Source: Chitinophaga sp. MM2321 | Lineage (GTDB): Bacteria > Bacteroidota > Bacteroidia > Chitinophagales > Chitinophagaceae | NCBI RefSeq assembly: GCF_964033635.1 | Contig: NZ_OZ035533.1 | Span: 5,084,001-5,148,000 of the forward strand | Direction of reading: 5' to 3' | DNA length: 64,000 nucleotides | Part shown: piece after piece, positions 62,201 through 64,000 of the stretch | Layout: the number at the start of each line of letters is the position of its first letter | Position numbering within the stretch: the stretch's first letter is position 1 | The notes under the pieces: generated by a model | The model's input: the letters and a program-made list of their open reading frames with translations, nothing else | The model's database searches: none | What the model was told of the DNA's origin: nothing | Made by a program: the position numbers and the translations under genes

Positions 62201-62273
62201 CCATCAGTATAGCAAGCAAAAGAGCAGCAGTCTGTTTCGCGGTGAATTCTTCGGCAAATATTCTTCTCTTCAT
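59238..62273 (-). CDS. PVC-type membrane-bound dehydrogenase with HEAT repeats and cytochrome c domain
   Basis: 1011 residues. Lipoprotein-like signal with VGAGCNSK. Residues about 40-420 form the six-bladed propeller of the membrane-bound dehydrogenase family (GFKIELVASEPLVADPTDME, DGKMDKSTVFADGLNLPNSL, GPDGALYIVDYYRQIIEHPE). HEAT repeats follow (about 450-830), then a C-terminal heme-binding domain with the single CxxCH site NCALCHQLRGANG (about residue 887) and the end MPPGLEKKINKQEMADLLTF. Such proteins probably oxidise sugars or polyols outside the cytoplasm and pass electrons to cytochromes. Substrate unknown. Confidence 0.88.
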   Translation of the reverse strand: MKRRIFAEEFTAKQTAALLLAILMVGAGCNSKSGLQAGLTPEEALKTFELEPGFKIELVASEPLVADPTDMEIDEYGRMYVVEMHGYPLDQSGTGKVKLLTDEDGDGKMDKSTVFADGLNLPNSLMRWKKGIVVTDSPNLLYFEDTDGDGKADVRDTLLTGFALSNPQHNVNSPVYGLDNWIYLGHEGAVATRDYKEEFGDQGREIMFPAHPDAPRLSKNADGRTVRFRPDQRLLETTSSNTQFGHTFDAWGRRLLVSNANHVFQEVIAATYLNRNPDQAVPNATQSISDHADACEVFPTTKNPQNQLLTDAGVITSACGITTYLGGAFPDAYNNNDITFVAEPVSNLVHVDRLKDHGASFIASRLQARKEFLTSTDAWFRPVNIYIGPDGALYIVDYYRQIIEHPEWMGDDVIKSGELYNGTDKGRIYRISRTDAKPTDWTKNLKLGDASNEELTKELANPNIWWRMNAQRLLVDRADKAAVPALAQMARNTASPFGRLHALWALEGMGALTPDLILQSLKDSVAGVRENAIKLAELHLSAAPELAKALLPLQNDNNVKVRFQLLCTLGFINTPEAAAVRNKLLLQDVEDKWVQIAALSASASQTASLLNVVMEKFKPDVPAYASLIQRLATMVGTGGDPKIIRTLVEKSTKAGSKEQGIWQAAVLEGIAQGLKTLTSVYEGEQALLINTSFEHPSGQVRKAAFRLLKTIGVPDEKQAATAVQRAVAIIGNRSLPDDKRAEAVDFITLRNPAPHVDLLKGLIVPQEQLSIQLAALRTLGAIPDLSVCNYLLKQWEVLTPALQDASLGLFMANTERSALLLGAIESGKVLPTSLGWPRTQQLLGHPDSTIRSRAKPLFVKSDNVALSKEYEQSLELKGDIEKGRIVFADNCALCHQLRGANGISYGPDLGTVHNWSAKAIMDNLLAPQLSISPGFDLWTVELNGGESLQGIMSSETPTTITLRTAPGVEKNILRKDIVVLRAMNMSAMPPGLEKKINKQEMADLLTFLKEN

Positions 62274-62288
62274 AAAAAAATTATAGTG

Positions 62289-63380
62289 TTAATTTTTGGG
62301 CACTACCCTGAAATTGCACATGGCGTAGTTGCTTTCCCTTGACTCACCATCAGAGTATATCAGGCTGATATAAGAGTTATCATCATCCGGATGTCCCACC
62401 AGGCTCATAGGAAGTGCCATGGTTACCCATTCCCCTTTGGTATCCAGTGTTGGTCCGAAATAATTATAAGGCCAGCGGTAATAATTGCTGGGGCCTATGT
62501 TGAATATGATATCTCCTTTTGTAATAGGTTGCTTCGTATTCATTTCAAATTTCAGTACGTAATCAGACCTGTTAGCACCTTTCGCTGCAGCTGGATAATC
62601 GATATAGGTCGAGAAAAAAGCATCCCATCCCCAGGCGGCATAAGGGCCACTTTTTATAAAAAACGGTGCAGGATTTTTCGGAAAATCCGGGCTGGATGTT
62701 ATCAGGCCGGTAGCAGGCACCAGTATCGGCTGATTGATGATCTGGTTGCGGTTGTCTTTATACCAGCTGCTGTTGGTGACGATTTCGGAGTTTAAAGGTT
62801 CAGGACCTTTAATGGTAAGCGGACCTACACCAGCACCGGCAGGCACCACTACTTTCATGTAGCTGGCGCTAAAACCCGCCAGGTTGGCGGTTTTACCACC
62901 GGTAAAAGTTACCACGGTTCCTTCTTCTTTAAAATACAGGTCGAAGAAATCACCGAGGATCACGAGGGTATCTCCTTCTGGTGTAAATTCATTTTTTAAA
63001 CCTATAAAAGTGAAGGGAGGTGTATTCAGTACAAAATCATAACTGGCCGTACCACCCGGTGTTACCACGGTAATTTTATTGGTAACCTGTGCAGGTATCT
63101 GTCTTGGAATCTTTACTGTTAAGGAAGAATCTGTGGAATAGATGTCTTTCTGCACCACTTCCAGGTCGCTGAAGAACACAGTGGTGGCGCCTTTCAGATT
63201 AGCCCCGATAATAACGATCCATTGGTTGATATCACCATTGGAGAGATCAGCATTTTGGTCCACGGAAAGTGCGACCCTGGAAATGCTGGGTGTCCCAGCC
63301 ACCTCATTTGTTTCCTTTTTACAGGAAACAAATGTGGCCAGTAACAGTATAGCGATCAAAAATATAGTATTCCTTTTCAT
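62289..63380 (-). CDS. Surface glycan-binding lipoprotein (SGBP, IPT/TIG domains)
   Basis: 363 residues from ATG 63380. Lipoprotein signal MKRNTIFLIAILLLATFVSC, Cys20 in the lipobox. One or two IPT/TIG immunoglobulin-like domains (about 35-200: GDINQWIVIIGANLKGATTV, PEGDTLVILGDFFDLYFKEE) lead to a C-terminal ligand-binding region rich in Trp and Tyr (YAAWGWDAFFSTYIDYPAAA, NIGPSNYYRWPYNYFG). This is the architecture of SGBP-B proteins encoded right after SusD in polysaccharide loci. It supports a carbohydrate as the ligand. It lies 38 nt after susD. Confidence 0.88.
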   Translation of the reverse strand: MKRNTIFLIAILLLATFVSCKKETNEVAGTPSISRVALSVDQNADLSNGDINQWIVIIGANLKGATTVFFSDLEVVQKDIYSTDSSLTVKIPRQIPAQVTNKITVVTPGGTASYDFVLNTPPFTFIGLKNEFTPEGDTLVILGDFFDLYFKEEGTVVTFTGGKTANLAGFSASYMKVVVPAGAGVGPLTIKGPEPLNSEIVTNSSWYKDNRNQIINQPILVPATGLITSSPDFPKNPAPFFIKSGPYAAWGWDAFFSTYIDYPAAAKGANRSDYVLKFEMNTKQPITKGDIIFNIGPSNYYRWPYNYFGPTLDTKGEWVTMALPMSLVGHPDDDNSYISLIYSDGESRESNYAMCNFRVVPKN

Positions 63381-63418
63381 GCTGTGCTGTATTAATGATG
63401 GAATGATATTGTGTACCA

Positions 63419-64000
63419 TTACCAACCGGGGTTATTCACCTCCATGGTGGTATTTGAATTGATTTCAGAAAGCGGGATAGGTAATAACTGTGACCGGTTG
63501 TCCCTGGCCTTTACGATATTGAACCTGTCTACATTCATAAAATTCATGACACCCAGATAAATGCCCCAACGCAGCAGGTCGTAACGCCGGTTGCTTTCAA
63601 AGAGGAATTCCCTGCCTCTCTCTTCAAGTATAAAAGAGCGGAGTGCATCCTTGTTCATCCCTCCAGGGGCATCCAGTGTTTTAGCGCGTCTGCGTATAGC
63701 ATTCAGCGAAGTATAAGCATCCCCTGAGTGGCCTAATTCGTTATTGGCTTCCGCATTGATCAGGTAAGCATCTGCCAGGCGCATGATGGGATACCGTGCA
63801 TTACCGGCGCCCAATACCTTTTGCGCTACATCATCATACTTGGTGGTATAGGCTTTATCTTCTTCTTTACGCCAGCTATATCCATCCGTAGCATATTCCA
63901 GGTCCTGTTGGGGGAAATAGAATTTACCGAGGATGTCCGGCCGGTGATTAATACCATACAGCGCCCTTTCATCCTGTTTGATACCTTCGTTGAGATAGTT
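63419..64000 (-). CDS. SusD/RagB family lipoprotein (5' end outside window)
   Basis: C-terminal 193 codons visible, open to the window edge. SusD signatures: RYPIMRLADAYLINAEANNE, SGDAYTSLNAIRRRAKTLDA, SFILEERGREFLFESNRRYD and the closing LLPIPLSEINSNTTMEVNNPGW-type end. The upstream part (FYFPQQDLEYATDGYSWRKE) continues the same frame. It is the ligand-capturing partner of a SusC barrel that should lie just outside the window at the right. It heads the visible part of the 48974-64000 gene run. Confidence 0.93.
   Translation of the reverse strand, partial: NYLNEGIKQDERALYGINHRPDILGKFYFPQQDLEYATDGYSWRKEEDKAYTTKYDDVAQKVLGAGNARYPIMRLADAYLINAEANNELGHSGDAYTSLNAIRRRAKTLDAPGGMNKDALRSFILEERGREFLFESNRRYDLLRWGIYLGVMNFMNVDRFNIVKARDNRSQLLPIPLSEINSNTTMEVNNPGW

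Overview
The window reads as chromosomal DNA of a Bacteroidota bacterium, most likely Chitinophagaceae (Chitinophaga-like). The evidence is two SusC/SusD-type glycan-uptake systems, a PorV-family type IX secretion protein beside a cargo with a type IX sorting tail, an ECF sigma/FecR pair controlling a SusC receptor, and promoters of the Bacteroidota form TTTG-N19-TAnnTTTG. Genus is inference; no rRNA is present.

Layout. (1) 1-11983, minus strand: the S10-spc-alpha ribosomal block, rpsJ to rpmD-rplO-secY, with secY cut by the left edge. (2) 12000-15080: a spacer that does not belong to a normal str/S10 operon. It holds four tiny paralogous genes for 20-28 residue amphipathic peptides, each with its own conserved leader motif and terminator, plus an outer-membrane barrel gene and a further 21-residue ORF. 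(3) 15086-24108: fusA, rpsG and rpsL, with four plus-strand surface/secretion genes (a T9SS cargo, PorV, a small secreted protein, a collagen-repeat protein) inserted between fusA and rpsG. The str and S10 operons are therefore split into three pieces, and TACCTTTG promoters stand before rpsL, fusA (-7 only) and rpsJ. (4) 24302-32017: housekeeping genes (ilvE, an unknown gene, rdgB, a thioesterase, a nitroreductase, glpD, an MscS-type channel). (5) 32106-41034: tRNA-Met followed by an AT-rich accessory zone with an IS3-family element inside a decayed gene, several orphan genes, two paralogous 32-34 residue membrane peptides, a winged-helix protein and a Fic protein with an inverted-repeat operator. 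(6) 41302-48683, minus: sigma factor, FecR, SusC, SusD. (7) 48974-64000, minus: a tightly packed run from a second SusD through a glycan-binding lipoprotein, a PVC-type cytochrome c dehydrogenase, a ceramidase-family hydrolase and a glycosidase into a complete 3-hydroxybutyrate/acetoacetate catabolic set (paaH-like, gntP, bdh, scoA, scoB, thiolase).

The most unusual item is the peptide cluster at 12367-13672. Four monocistronic units encode related, membrane-active-looking peptides. All share the element TGGGATTGCCGAAAACC-(6-9)-AGAGTAGG about 22-25 nt before the start codon. Three also share paired TGAAC direct repeats of fixed geometry further upstream. Size, clustering and possible direct-repeat regulation recall staphylococcal phenol-soluble modulins, but relationship and function are inference. 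A second candidate is the pair of small membrane peptides at 37591-37689 and 39065-39169.
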